NCBI GenBank assembly: GCA_965203565.1
Contig: OZ241896.1
Span: 1,736,001 to 1,800,000, forward strand
DNA from: JAAXGX01 sp965203565
GTDB lineage: Bacteria; Acidobacteriota; Vicinamibacteria; Vicinamibacterales; UBA8438
Reading direction: 5' to 3'
Length of the DNA: 64,000 nucleotides
Below, piece after piece: positions 32,576 to 41,603 of the stretch (position 1 is the first letter of the stretch; every line of letters starts with the position of its first letter). Under the pieces are notes generated by a model. It did not search any database. It worked only from the letters and a program-made list of their open reading frames with translations, and was not told the origin of the DNA. The position numbers were made by a program, and so were the translations under genes.

Positions 32576-34600
32576 TCAGCCGTCTTCGGCTCGGTCGAAG
32601 GAGAATTCTCCTTCCCAGAGGTGGTCCTCGATCGCGAACCGGCCGCTGGCGGCGAAATTCCAGACGACCTCCAACGAACGCGCATACGTCAGGTCGCCGT
32701 AAGTCTTGTTCGCCCCCGCCAGATACTGGCCGGTGCTGAACGACGCGATGGAGTACTCCGGCAGACCGGCCACCACCGCGCATCGTCCGCCGCTCCGCCA
32801 GGTGCAGGACTCACCCCAGTCGAACTGCCTGCGTCCGAGCCACTTCCTGGCCCAGTGCAGGTTTTCCGTCTCCGTCGGAACGACGTGCAGGAAAAACCGC
32901 AAGCCGGCCTCGTCGTCTTCGGCGGACCCATTCCTTACGTATATCAGTCGATCTCCGTCCAGATAGACGTCATAGTAGTCGGAGCGAATGACCGGTTCGG
33001 TCGTTTTCATGATCTCGTCCAGGCTGTTCCGGCCGCGCAGCGCGAAGCGCCAGACGGCGCCTTCCGCGGCGCTGAACAGCGTTTCGACCTCCGGCAGGCC
33101 CTCGAACGACGGGCGACGCGCCGGCAGCCACCTGTAATCGTATCTGTGGTCGATGCGGACGACGTGCGTCGGCGGCTGACGTCTGATTTCGCTCATCAGT
33201 TGATCGAAATTGAAAAGTTGCGTCGTTCGGAGCCCGAGAGACAGATCCACCCATTCAGGCTTGTTGGTGTGAACCGGGTCGTCCACGCGATTGCGTTCGA
33301 GATACCGCATGACGCTGCAATCTCGCCACTGCGCAGACGTATGCCCGACGCCCTGCTCCAGGTGGACGGCCGCGGCGCGCGCATTTTCCAGCGCCGGATA
33401 GTGCAGCCAGAGGAACATCGAAGCGATCAGGACGGCGCGCAGCGAACGTCCGCCGCGCTGCGCGGATGGAGCGGGGCTCAGCAGCCGGTCCGCGGCAAGC
33501 GATAGGGCGATGACGAGAGGAACGTACACGGGCGAAAGGTATCGATCGGCGTTGGAGGTCTCCATGTTTTCCACGATGGCCACGACGACGAGCAGGCTGA
33601 TCTGCGCCGCAGCATAACCGGCGAAAGGGGCAAGCGGCTTCGGGGCCGGCGCGATGCGTCCGCCGGATTTCGCAATAGAGCGCGCGGAGAGGCATCCCGC
33701 CGTCATCGACGCCAGCAGCAGCAGGATCGGCGCCGCCGTCAGCGCGCCCTGCATTCCGGCCGGCGGGTTCGACGCATCGAATACCGGAAGCGCCCAGGAC
33801 GCGAGAGCTTCCGCGAAGGCGCGCAGATTCGCCGTCAGCGGCACGTCCGGGGCCATCGTGTGGCCGGGGCGCCAGGTGATCGAACCGGCCAGCAGGAAAT
33901 TGCGCAGCAGAAACAGGCAGATCGGCGCGGCGGCGACGAGTGAATACGCTGCGGCCTGCCTGAACCTGTCCCGCAGCGCCGCGTCCGATCCGAACAGGAG
34001 CAACAGCGCGACGACAGGGATGACGGCGCCGCCGTTGTAGCGGGTCAGACAGGCGGCGGAGGAAAACACGGCCGCCCGGATCAGCGCAGAGCGCGCCTGG
34101 CGCGTCAGGAACCTTTCGGCGTCGATCAGCGCGAGCAGCGTGAACAGGATGAACACGGGCTCCGTCGCGGAGTTCGACGCCGCGGTCGTGAGCGGAATCG
34201 ACAGCATGACGGCGGCGGTCGCCCAGATCGCCAGCGGGCGGGATGCGAGGCGGTCGTTCAGGTGCAGGCCCGCGAACAGGATCGTCAGACCGAACGCGGT
34301 CGCATTCATGACGCCGGCGACGTGCATGAGATCGAAGCCCGGAAGTCCCGCGAACGCCAGCAGGAACGGATACAGGGGCGCCTGCGTGCCCGAGAGGTGG
34401 ACCAGCCAGCCCGGGCCCGCCAGGATGCGTTGCGCGCGCAGGACGTACCCGACCCCATCGTTCGCCATGCCCACCCCGTAGTGGACTTCCCGGAGCAGTA
34501 TCAGGGCCGTTCCCAGGATGGCGAGGGCAACGACGCCCGCAGGGACAGGAGGCATGGAAGCCCGGAACCCGGCCAGCCTGTTCACACCGAGTCGCTTCAT
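32576..34600 (-). CDS. GT39-like polytopic membrane glycosyltransferase
   Basis: 674 aa. About ten to twelve hydrophobic helices lie in the first 430 residues, with an acidic pair in the first luminal loop (GMANDGVGYVLRAQRILAG), the position of the catalytic Asp in GT39/ArnT-like (PMT_2 fold) glycosyltransferases. The C-terminal ~230 residues are soluble and periplasmic. It probably transfers a sugar from a polyprenyl-linked donor. The start is taken at MKRLGVNRL (34600). The region has more A/T and more varied codons than its flanks, suggesting transfer. It is divergent from the GT4 gene. Confidence 0.68.
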   Translation of the reverse strand: MKRLGVNRLAGFRASMPPVPAGVVALAILGTALILLREVHYGVGMANDGVGYVLRAQRILAGPGWLVHLSGTQAPLYPFLLAFAGLPGFDLMHVAGVMNATAFGLTILFAGLHLNDRLASRPLAIWATAAVMLSIPLTTAASNSATEPVFILFTLLALIDAERFLTRQARSALIRAAVFSSAACLTRYNGGAVIPVVALLLLFGSDAALRDRFRQAAAYSLVAAAPICLFLLRNFLLAGSITWRPGHTMAPDVPLTANLRAFAEALASWALPVFDASNPPAGMQGALTAAPILLLLASMTAGCLSARSIAKSGGRIAPAPKPLAPFAGYAAAQISLLVVVAIVENMETSNADRYLSPVYVPLVIALSLAADRLLSPAPSAQRGGRSLRAVLIASMFLWLHYPALENARAAAVHLEQGVGHTSAQWRDCSVMRYLERNRVDDPVHTNKPEWVDLSLGLRTTQLFNFDQLMSEIRRQPPTHVVRIDHRYDYRWLPARRPSFEGLPEVETLFSAAEGAVWRFALRGRNSLDEIMKTTEPVIRSDYYDVYLDGDRLIYVRNGSAEDDEAGLRFFLHVVPTETENLHWARKWLGRRQFDWGESCTWRSGGRCAVVAGLPEYSIASFSTGQYLAGANKTYGDLTYARSLEVVWNFAASGRFAIEDHLWEGEFSFDRAEDG

Positions 34601-34694
34601 TGCCGTCAACCACGCATTATAAGCGTGCGCGGCGCAAGCGACGGGTCGGCGGTCCGTCGTGGTACGATGGCTCGGTGTTCGCCGCGAGGTCGGG

Positions 34695-35855
34695 ATGCGG
34701 TTCTTGATGCTGAACTGGATGGATCCGGAGAACCCCCTGGAGGGCGGCGCGGAGCGGGTCTCTTCCGAGTACATGGCGGCTCTGGTCCGGCGCGGCCATG
34801 AAGTGTTCTGGTTCGCGAACGCGTTTCCTGGCTGCGAGCCCGAAACGGTGTTCAGGGGTATCCGCGTGGTGCGCGGGGGCCGGTGCGGCGCGTCGACCCT
34901 GCGGGCGCGGCGGTCAGACGCCTGGCCGCCGCCGGCGTACGGGATCGTTTCGCTGATTTTCCGGGCATGGCGGTGGACGCGTCGCCAGCCGGCCGCCTTC
35001 GATCTGCTGATCGAGCAACATCACGGGCTTCCCTGGTACGCGCCGTGGTGGGCGGGAACGAGGGTCGTCGCCTACGTTCATGAAGTCCTGGGGCCGATCT
35101 GGGACGCCTGGTATCCCTGGCCGGTGGCGGGAATCGGGCGCCGGCTGGAGGGCTGGAACCTTCGGCGGTACAGGAAGGTGCCGTTCTGGGCGGTCAGCCG
35201 GTCGACCGAGGCGGCGCTGCGGCGTTGCGGGATTCGCGACGTCACCCATGTTCAGAGCGGAGTGGGCGCCCGCGTCGTCGACCCGCTGCCGGAAAAGAGG
35301 CTGGCCGAGCCCTTGCGCCTGGCGGTCGTTTCCTGGTTGAAGCCGACCAAGCGGATAGATCACGCCATCGACGCTGTCGACGTGCTGCGGCGCCGGGGCG
35401 TGGACGCCCGGCTCGCGATAGTCGGCGGCGGCTCGGCCGAAGAATCGTTGCGGGCCCGGGTCTCGAAGTTGCAGTTGGGCGGCGCGGTTTCGTTTCTGGG
35501 CAGGCTGTCCGAGCAGGAGAAGGACCGGGTGCTGGAGTCGTCCGACCTGTTGCTGCACACCTCGATGCGGGAAGGTTGGGGATTGAGCGTGATGGAGGCC
35601 AACTGCCTGGGCGCGCCGGCCGTGGTCTATCCGGTTCCGGGACTGGTGGACTCCACGCTGCACGAAGAGACAGGCATCGTCGTCCGGTCCGAAACGCCGG
35701 AAGCGTTGGCCGCCGGCGTCCGCAGAATGCTGGAGGACGCCGCGTTGTACGAGTCGTGCCGGCGCCGCGCATGGCGCCGAGGCGCCGCGCTCCACTGGGA
35801 TCGGGTGACGCCGCCGGCCTGCGACTGGCTGGAGGCGCAGGCGCGGCGTCAGTAG
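34695..35855 (+). CDS. glycosyltransferase family 4
   Basis: 386 aa, cytosolic GT-B fold. The N-terminal domain begins MRFLMLNWMDPENPLEGGAERV (nucleotide-sugar and acceptor side, with GGAE). The C-terminal domain has VSWLKPTKRIDHAIDAVDVL, VSFLGRLSEQEKDRVLESSDLLLHTS and the family EX7E motif REGWGLSVMEANCLGAP. The ATG at 34695 has GAGGTCGGG upstream. It is probably part of a surface glycan locus with the GT39-like and YdcF-like genes; donor and acceptor unknown. It overlaps the convergent YdcF-like gene by 7 nt. Confidence 0.85.
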   Translation: MRFLMLNWMDPENPLEGGAERVSSEYMAALVRRGHEVFWFANAFPGCEPETVFRGIRVVRGGRCGASTLRARRSDAWPPPAYGIVSLIFRAWRWTRRQPAAFDLLIEQHHGLPWYAPWWAGTRVVAYVHEVLGPIWDAWYPWPVAGIGRRLEGWNLRRYRKVPFWAVSRSTEAALRRCGIRDVTHVQSGVGARVVDPLPEKRLAEPLRLAVVSWLKPTKRIDHAIDAVDVLRRRGVDARLAIVGGGSAEESLRARVSKLQLGGAVSFLGRLSEQEKDRVLESSDLLLHTSMREGWGLSVMEANCLGAPAVVYPVPGLVDSTLHEETGIVVRSETPEALAAGVRRMLEDAALYESCRRRAWRRGAALHWDRVTPPACDWLEAQARRQ

Positions 35856-36616
35856 CGCAAGCGGTACCACACGCGACCGACGTACTCGTGGATGGCGGAA
35901 GCGGAGTAGGCGAGCGTGTCGGCTCTGGGCAAAAAGCTGGCGAGTCTCCAGGAGGGGGTTCCCTGTTGACCCATGACGGGCGCAGGAGTCACCTTGATTT
36001 CCTGGCGTGCGAAAGCGTCCATCGCGCGGGGCATATGGTGCGTGCTCGTCACCAGCACGATACGCGTGATCCCCGCCTCGGTGAGCGCCGCCGCGCTGTA
36101 GGCGGCGTTCTCGGCGGTGTTGTGGGAATGCTTTTCCACGAAACGCGCATCGATGCTGAAAGTGTTCTTCAGCGATTGCAACATCAACTGCGTTTCTTGA
36201 GGGTTTCCCGTCACGAGCAGAGGCAGGTCGGTGTGCTTGTGCAGGGACACCGCATACAGCAGCCGTTCCATCGTCGGGCCGTTCGCAATCGTCGGGCCGC
36301 TCGCCGTCAAGGAGTCTTCATAGCTGTAAATGGCGCTGGCGCCCCCGGCCAGCACCACGATCGCTTCGGCTTTCGAGAGGTCGACGTCCGGTGACAGGAT
36401 CGAGTACTCGTTCAGGTTTCGATGCAGTTGGTTGGCGACGAAGCCGATGCTGAAGGCGTAGAGCGAGACCATCGAGATGGCTACGGTCGTCGCAGCGGCG
36501 CGCCGAGACCAAGGGAATAGCAGAAAGCCCAGCAGCGCGAGGAGCAGATTGCAGCTCGGGGGCACCGCCAGGGTCCCGAGTATTTCCACAAGCGCGAGTT
36601 CTGCTTCCGAAATCAT
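35849..36616 (-). CDS. YdcF/ElyC-like DUF218 membrane protein
   Basis: 255 aa. Two N-terminal helices (SCNLLLALLGFLLFPW and AATTVAISMVSLYAFSIGFV) are followed by a DUF218 domain: AEAIVVLAGGAS, ERLLYAVSLHKHTDLPLLVTG, EKHSHNTAENAAYSAAAL and RIVLVTSTHHMPRAMDAF. This matches ElyC/YdcF/SanA proteins, of which ElyC affects undecaprenyl-phosphate metabolism and envelope integrity. That role would fit the two glycosyltransferases beside it. Its upstream side abuts tRNA-Lys. Confidence 0.82.
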   Translation of the reverse strand: MISEAELALVEILGTLAVPPSCNLLLALLGFLLFPWSRRAAATTVAISMVSLYAFSIGFVANQLHRNLNEYSILSPDVDLSKAEAIVVLAGGASAIYSYEDSLTASGPTIANGPTMERLLYAVSLHKHTDLPLLVTGNPQETQLMLQSLKNTFSIDARFVEKHSHNTAENAAYSAAALTEAGITRIVLVTSTHHMPRAMDAFARQEIKVTPAPVMGQQGTPSWRLASFLPRADTLAYSASAIHEYVGRVWYRLRY

Positions 36617-36653
36617 CGGCGCCTGCGACCGCCTTCACCCGAAGAGATCAAAA

Positions 36654-36729
36654 TGGTGAGCCGCCAGGGACTCGAACCCCGAACCCGCAGATTAAGAGTC
36701 TGCTGCTCTACCCGTTGAGCTAGCGGCCC
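36654..36729 (-). tRNA. tRNA-Lys (anticodon CUU)
   Basis: The minus strand gives a full cloverleaf: acceptor GGGCCGC paired with GCGGCTC (one G-U), anticodon stem GCAGA/TCTGC around the loop CTCTTAA (CUU, reads AAG), T-arm GGTTCGAGTCC and encoded CCA at 36654-36656. Confidence 0.95.
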
Positions 36730-36769
36730 GTTTCTCCCGACGCCCTCCCGTCACGCCGTGGACGTGACG

Positions 36770-36846
<77 letters not shown>

Positions 36847-36995
36847 CCGGCGACAGTGTACACTGTTTCGCCGCCGGCTGTACGGCGCGCCGTTGCAAGG
36901 CCGGCCGGGGGAGGGTGAGGAACAACTTGACCCGCCGCTGCGTATTGCGAGACAGGAGCCGTGCAGCGCGGCTGGTATGTTCAGGGAGGAGACGC

Positions 36996-37367
36996 ATGTT
37001 CCGTGCACTGACGATCGCCGTGGCCGCAGCTCTCGGCGGCGCCGCGTTCGCCGCCGCGCAAGCCGACGTGGCCGGCAGTTGGGCGCTCGTGATTTCCGAT
37101 CCTCTGGGAAGGGACAACCAGGTGGCGTTGACGCTGGAGCAGGACGGTGAAACGCTGACCGGCGTCGCGGACAACTCGGTGGTCCAGTCGACGGTGGAGG
37201 GGGCCCTCGACGGCGGCGACATCAAGATGTTCTATGAGGTCGACACCGGGCAGGTCGGCGTCATCACGCTGGCCTTTTCCGGAACGGTCGACGGTTCGAG
37301 CATGAAGGGGACGGTCGCGTTCGGCCGGTACGGCAGCGGAAACTGGACGGCGGTCCGGAACGATTGA
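36996..37367 (+). CDS. small secreted beta-rich protein, unknown family
   Basis: 123 aa. Signal peptide MFRALTIAVAAALGGAAFAAAQA, then ADVAGSWALVISDPLGRDNQVALTLEQDG, ETLTGV and FSGTVDGSSMKGTVAFGRYGSGNWTAVR. The alternating strands with W-x-(8-20)-L-x-x-D/G spacing resemble small extracytoplasmic beta-barrel or lipocalin-like domains found fused or alone in Acidobacteria; no function is assigned. AGGGAGGAGACGC upstream of the ATG sets the start. Confidence 0.65.
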   Translation: MFRALTIAVAAALGGAAFAAAQADVAGSWALVISDPLGRDNQVALTLEQDGETLTGVADNSVVQSTVEGALDGGDIKMFYEVDTGQVGVITLAFSGTVDGSSMKGTVAFGRYGSGNWTAVRND

Positions 37368-37397
37368 AGGGGAATGAGCATATCACTGTCGGTACAC

Positions 37398-37450
37398 AGC
37401 CCGTGGTGGAATCCCGCGTCGCACCGAGAGCGGCGAGGCGCCCGCCTGAC
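37398..37450 (+). repeat. dispersed ~55-bp repeat, copy 2
   Basis: Reads CAGCCCGTGGTGGAATCCCG, then CGTCGCACCGAGAGCGGCGA and GGCGCCCGCCTGAC. It sits between two convergent genes, starting about 30 nt after the small secreted protein, and pairs with the inverted copy at 37501-37555. Confidence 0.85.
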
Positions 37451-37500
37451 AAGGCGTGAGGAGGGCGCATATTGGGCATACGCAACCGACGAACAACGCA

Positions 37501-37555
37501 GTCAGGCGGGATGCATCGCTGCTCGAATGCAGCGGGGACTTTCACCACGGGCTGT
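37501..37555 (-). repeat. dispersed repeat, diverged inverted copy 6
   Basis: On the minus strand it begins ACAGCCCGTGGTGAAAG and ends CATCCCGCCTGAC, the same two ends as copy 2, with a diverged middle holding its own CGCTGC/GCAGCG hairpin. The outer end contains the stop codon of the CehA-type gene at 37542. Confidence 0.65.
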
Positions 37556-39251
37556 ACAGGCCGACGTCGTCCAGCCAGAGCGTTCCTTCCGTCCCGACCG
37601 GCACGGAATCGGCGTCAACGATCAGCATGACCGCTTCGACCTCCTCCAGATCGAGTCGCCCGTCGGTGCCGGGGTCCCGTGACCGCAGGCGATTGAACGG
37701 GACGGTCAGGCGTCGCCACCGGGCGGAGACCTTCAGCGAGGCCGACCACCACTCCGACCCCTCCGGCGACCGTGGGTTGCGGTCCCGGACCTGCGCCCAC
37801 AGCCGGTACGTGCCGTCGGCCTTCATCTTCAACGTGAGGCCGTCGTAGGCCGAGAGGTCGCGCGCGGCGATGCTGGTGAGCGCCACGTACGGATCGGGCG
37901 CGGCGGGGGTTCGCGCGCCGAGCCGGAAGGCGACCCGCGCCGCCGCGCCGCCGTCGCGGTTCTCGATCTCCATGGCGATCGACGACGCGGGATCGGAAAC
38001 AGTCGAAAAGACGGACCCGTTCTCGAATCGATCCAGGTAGGCTGCGGCGTCGGCCGCGGGCGGCGGCGGCGGGATCGTCCGGAGCCGCCGCCGGTCGCGT
38101 TTCGCTTCGTCGAACACGTAGATCGGATTCGACAGGATCCAGGGCGCAGACCACCCGGGCTGGGTGACCTCGACCCGGTAGACGCCGCCGCCGGACGCCG
38201 GGGCGTCAAGCGCGCCGACCGCGGTCGACGTCACTTCGCCGTCCTTCAGCAGGTGGAAGACCGCCCGCGAGTCCGTGACGCCGCCGGCGCGGAGCGTGAG
38301 GGCTGGATGAGGCGGCGTGGCGTCGCCCATCGTCCACGTCCGGCCGCCGCGCTCGGCGACGAAGAAGAAACCGTTCGTGTCGGCGACGGCGTCGACGCCG
38401 ATGAACGCGCGCCCGCGGGAGAGCGCCTCGACGACCGCGGCGGCGTCCCGCTTTCCGTCCCCGGTCAGGGGACTGTCCAGGACCACGTGGTTGCGCGCCA
38501 CGCGGAACACCGATTCGTACGACGGCAGGCGCAGATGCGCGTCGGCGCCGGCGATTCCCGCCGTGTGGCGCCGGCTCAGGAGGTCGTCCCACAGCTTCAG
38601 CGCGTCCGGCTTCGTGATCAGCCGCGCAAGCGCCCGCTCGCTCCGGAGCGGGTACAGGAGCAGGTTGTAGAGGATGTTCAGGCGTCCGGCCGTGCGCAAC
38701 TGCGTGTCGCCGTTGAACAGTTCGATGCCCCATCCCCCGGGGATGGACGCGTCGGTCCATTGCAGGTCCTCTTTCGGGTGCGTCGGATGGGCGACGAACG
38801 CCGCCCCGCCGAGGTCCGCGACGTCCCGCAGCACGTCGCGCGCGTCATGCGGAAAGCGGTAGCTCGGTTCGTCGAAGCCGAGTCCGAGCAGGTGCCCGGC
38901 GTCCGTCGAGATCTCCGTGCCGACGATGAGCAGGAGGTCGCCGGCGTATCCCTCGGCCGGTTTCGCGTCGAGCGTGTTGTGATCGGTCACGACGACGAAA
39001 TCCAGGTCGGCGGCCCTGGCCGACGCGGCGACGCCGTCGACGTCCAGCGCGCCGTCCGAGTGCGTCGTGTGCACGTGGACCACGCCGACGGCTTCGGCGC
39101 CCGGTCGCCGCGCCGCCGCCGCGCGGTCGGCGGGAGCGTCGGAAGGGCGTGCGGCCAGCGCCCATGCCCCGATGCCGGCGGCCGCGGCGAGCGCGGCGAC
39201 GAACGACGCGCGGGCCCGGAGGCGTTTCACGAACATGCGGATCGCCTTCAT
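37542..39251 (-). CDS. CehA/McbA-family PHP metallohydrolase with C-terminal beta-sandwich
   Basis: 569 aa. The N-terminal helix (16-34) is a signal or anchor. The PHP domain (about 52-300) has VVHVHTTHSDGALD (H59, H61, D66), VVTDHNTLDA, IVGTEISTDAGHLLG, FVAHPTHPKEDL and AGADAHLRLPS, all metal-ligand motifs of the CehA (carbaryl hydrolase-like) group. From about 395 a CBM/CIA30-like beta-sandwich follows (FENGSVFSTVSDPASSIAMEI, YDGLTLKMKADGTYRLWAQV, WLDDVGLYS). It is probably a periplasmic phosphoesterase or amidohydrolase; the substrate is unknown. The 3' end lies inside a repeat copy. Confidence 0.78.
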   Translation of the reverse strand: MKAIRMFVKRLRARASFVAALAAAAGIGAWALAARPSDAPADRAAAARRPGAEAVGVVHVHTTHSDGALDVDGVAASARAADLDFVVVTDHNTLDAKPAEGYAGDLLLIVGTEISTDAGHLLGLGFDEPSYRFPHDARDVLRDVADLGGAAFVAHPTHPKEDLQWTDASIPGGWGIELFNGDTQLRTAGRLNILYNLLLYPLRSERALARLITKPDALKLWDDLLSRRHTAGIAGADAHLRLPSYESVFRVARNHVVLDSPLTGDGKRDAAAVVEALSRGRAFIGVDAVADTNGFFFVAERGGRTWTMGDATPPHPALTLRAGGVTDSRAVFHLLKDGEVTSTAVGALDAPASGGGVYRVEVTQPGWSAPWILSNPIYVFDEAKRDRRRLRTIPPPPPAADAAAYLDRFENGSVFSTVSDPASSIAMEIENRDGGAAARVAFRLGARTPAAPDPYVALTSIAARDLSAYDGLTLKMKADGTYRLWAQVRDRNPRSPEGSEWWSASLKVSARWRRLTVPFNRLRSRDPGTDGRLDLEEVEAVMLIVDADSVPVGTEGTLWLDDVGLYSPW

Positions 39252-39284
39252 CGTACAACCGTTTCGGCAGGCCGCTCCGGGCCG

Positions 39285-41420
39285 TTACACCCGGCGGCGT
39301 CCGTACGCGAAGGCGGCGTCGAGCTGCGCCGGCTTCGACGTGCGGAACGCGGCCCACAGGTCGCCCACCCGATCGAGACGCGAGAAGATCGACCGGATCG
39401 TGAAGTCGCCCGGTTCGAGACCGCTCCGCGCGCCCTCGTGCGCCTCCGCCCAGGTGAGCGGCGTCGATACGCCGGCGAACGCGCTCGCCCGGGCGCTGTA
39501 GGCCGCGGCCAGCGTCTTGCCGTAGACGTTCTGCAGACAGTCGACGTAGACCACGCCGGGCCGCCGCCGCCGGACGGCGCGCTCGACGGTGGCCGCCGCC
39601 GGGCGCCTGGCGGCGACGACCGTCGCGACGATCCGGCAGAAGATCATCCCCGCTTCGAACGGCGTTCCGGCCGGCAGGGGAATGACGACGTGCAGTCCCG
39701 AGGCGCCTGACGTCTTCAGGAAGCTGGGCGCGCCGAGCTTCTCGAGCTCGTCGTGCACCCACCGGGCGACGTCGAGAACGCGGGCGAACGGACAGCCGGG
39801 CGTCGGATCGAGGTCGAGCGCGGCGGTGTCCGCCGCCCCCACCTCCGGGACGGTCGAGAACCACGGGTCCTGGGAGATGACGGCGAGCTGCGCCATGTAG
39901 AGCAGCGTCCCCAGTCGGCCGCCGATCAGACACGGCGCGCCCGACTCCGGTTTGCCCGGATTTTCCGGGACGGCCGCCGCGTCGACCCCGGCCGGGAGCG
40001 GGTCCGGCGCGCGGTGCTGATGGAACGACGGGCCGGCGACGCCGTCCGGGAAGCGCTTCATGACCAGCGGCCGGCCCGCGACGACCGGGAGCAGGTACGG
40101 GGCCATGCGGAGGTGGAAGCGGATCAGATCGCCCTTCGTGGCGCCCGATTCGGGCCAGAACACCTTGTGCAGATTGCCGACCGGGACGCGCGAGCCGTCG
40201 CTCAGCACGAGCGTCCCGCGCCGCCGGCGCTGTTCCAGATCTGCGAGTTGCTCCAGGAGATCGCGCGCCGCCGGCTCAGGATGCTCAGGATGCTCCGGGC
40301 GCGCCGGACTGTCCGCATCGTTCGCTTTCCGTCGTCCGATCCGTTGCCGCGTCCGCGGTTTCGGGCTGGCGGCTTGCGTTTCGGACCGCCGCGCCGCGCG
40401 GCCGTGCGCCGTCGTCGCGGCGGGCGGCCTCCGGACGGGAAGCCGCACGTCGGCCGGCCGCTTGTCGTCGCGGAGACCGGCGTAGACGGGATGCAGGAGC
40501 AGGCCGTCGAGCGTCCACCGGCTGAACGACGCCTGCACGACGATCGCCGGCTCCACCCAGCGCCGCTCCTCGGAGGGTCTCGGCGGCGGCGTCTCGACGA
40601 ACGGCGGCGCATCGGTCGCCAGCGGCGTCAGCAACCCGGCGATGCGGTCGAGGTCGGCGCCGGTGAACCCCGATCCGGCCTGTCCCGCGAAGACCAGCTT
40701 GCCGGCGGGAGATCGGCGGCGGCCGGCGGGGTAGTACCCGAGCAGCAGGGCGCCGAAACGCCGGCGCGACCCGCGCGGCGAAGTCCAGCCGCCGACGACG
40801 AACTCCTCCGTCGAGGCGAACTTCAACTTCAGCCAGGCCGAACTGCGTCGGCCGCTGGCGTAGCGGCTGGCCGGGCGCTTGGCGATCACGCCTTCCCAGT
40901 CGCCGGCCCGCGCGCGCGCCGCCAGCTCGACGCCGTTGCCGGCGGCGCTCTCGACCAGCCGCAACGCGTCCGATCGGGCGGCGCGCATCACCCGCTCCAG
41001 CCGCTTGCGGCGCTCGGTCAGCGGCAGCGCCCGGACGTCCTCGTCGCCGTCGCGCAGGAGATCGAACAGGACGAGGGCGACCGGGACGGCGCGCGCCGCC
41101 GCACGGACCGCCGCGCCGGTCGCGTGCAGCCGCGGCTGCACGCGCTGGAACGGAAGCGCGGCGCCGTCGTCGCCCGTCGCCACGATCTCGCCGTCCAGCA
41201 GCGCCGGCCGCTTCAGCCGGCGCGCGAGCGTCGACAGCGGGCCGATCAGATCGGGAAACTGCGGGGTCTTGTCCCGTCCGAGACGGCTGTAGATGCCCGG
41301 CGGCGCGCCGACGTCGAGGGCGACGAGGGCCCGGATCCCGTCGTACTTCGGCTCGAAGATCAGATCGCGCCGCCGGAGGAGCCGGTCGCAGGCCGCGGCG
41401 TCGGGGCGGTCGGCGAGCAT
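39285..41420 (-). CDS. ligD: ATP-dependent DNA ligase LigD (ligase-polymerase)
   Basis: 711 aa, non-homologous end-joining ligase. The N-terminal adenylation domain has the nucleophile motif EPKYDGIRA (K25), then PALLDGEIVA, EGVIAKRPASRYASGRR and WLKLKF, followed by the OB domain (LVFAGQAGSGFTGADL). A basic linker rich in Arg/Pro (about 345-410) leads to the polymerase (primase-like) domain: GNLHKVFWPESGATKGDLIRFH, DLDPTPGCPF (catalytic Asp pair) and FLKTSGASGLHVVIPL. No 3'-phosphoesterase domain is present, so the order is LIG-POL. It is divergent from ku over a 183-bp gap that carries a dispersed repeat. Confidence 0.92.
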   Translation of the reverse strand: MLADRPDAAACDRLLRRRDLIFEPKYDGIRALVALDVGAPPGIYSRLGRDKTPQFPDLIGPLSTLARRLKRPALLDGEIVATGDDGAALPFQRVQPRLHATGAAVRAAARAVPVALVLFDLLRDGDEDVRALPLTERRKRLERVMRAARSDALRLVESAAGNGVELAARARAGDWEGVIAKRPASRYASGRRSSAWLKLKFASTEEFVVGGWTSPRGSRRRFGALLLGYYPAGRRRSPAGKLVFAGQAGSGFTGADLDRIAGLLTPLATDAPPFVETPPPRPSEERRWVEPAIVVQASFSRWTLDGLLLHPVYAGLRDDKRPADVRLPVRRPPAATTAHGRAARRSETQAASPKPRTRQRIGRRKANDADSPARPEHPEHPEPAARDLLEQLADLEQRRRRGTLVLSDGSRVPVGNLHKVFWPESGATKGDLIRFHLRMAPYLLPVVAGRPLVMKRFPDGVAGPSFHQHRAPDPLPAGVDAAAVPENPGKPESGAPCLIGGRLGTLLYMAQLAVISQDPWFSTVPEVGAADTAALDLDPTPGCPFARVLDVARWVHDELEKLGAPSFLKTSGASGLHVVIPLPAGTPFEAGMIFCRIVATVVAARRPAAATVERAVRRRRPGVVYVDCLQNVYGKTLAAAYSARASAFAGVSTPLTWAEAHEGARSGLEPGDFTIRSIFSRLDRVGDLWAAFRTSKPAQLDAAFAYGRRRV

Positions 41421-41464
41421 CGGACGGACACCGCCCGGGGCTTCGCGCCATGGCCCGGCGCGCG

Positions 41465-41516
41465 CCGGGCGCCTCACCGCTCTCGGAGCGACGCGGGGTT
41501 CCACCACGGGCTGTTC
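41465..41516 (-). repeat. dispersed ~55-bp repeat, copy 3
   Basis: Minus strand reads CAGCCCGTGGTGGAACCCCG, then CGTCGCTCCGAGAGCGGTGA and GGCGCCCG. It occupies much of the divergent ligD/ku promoter region. Confidence 0.85.
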
Positions 41517-41603
41517 AGGATACAGGGGATGGCGGTCAGGAAAGACGCCGCTCGAACCGATACACTGAGCAGGCGCGATGCACGAAGGGATGGAGCGGGA
41601 CTG

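Noticed and set aside
37441..37510. Integron attC-like site from the GCCTGAC/GTCAGGC inverted ends
   Set aside because: The inner ends do not fit the RYYYAAC/GTTRRRY core consensus (G in place of A), no integrase is present, and the ends belong to the dispersed repeat family.
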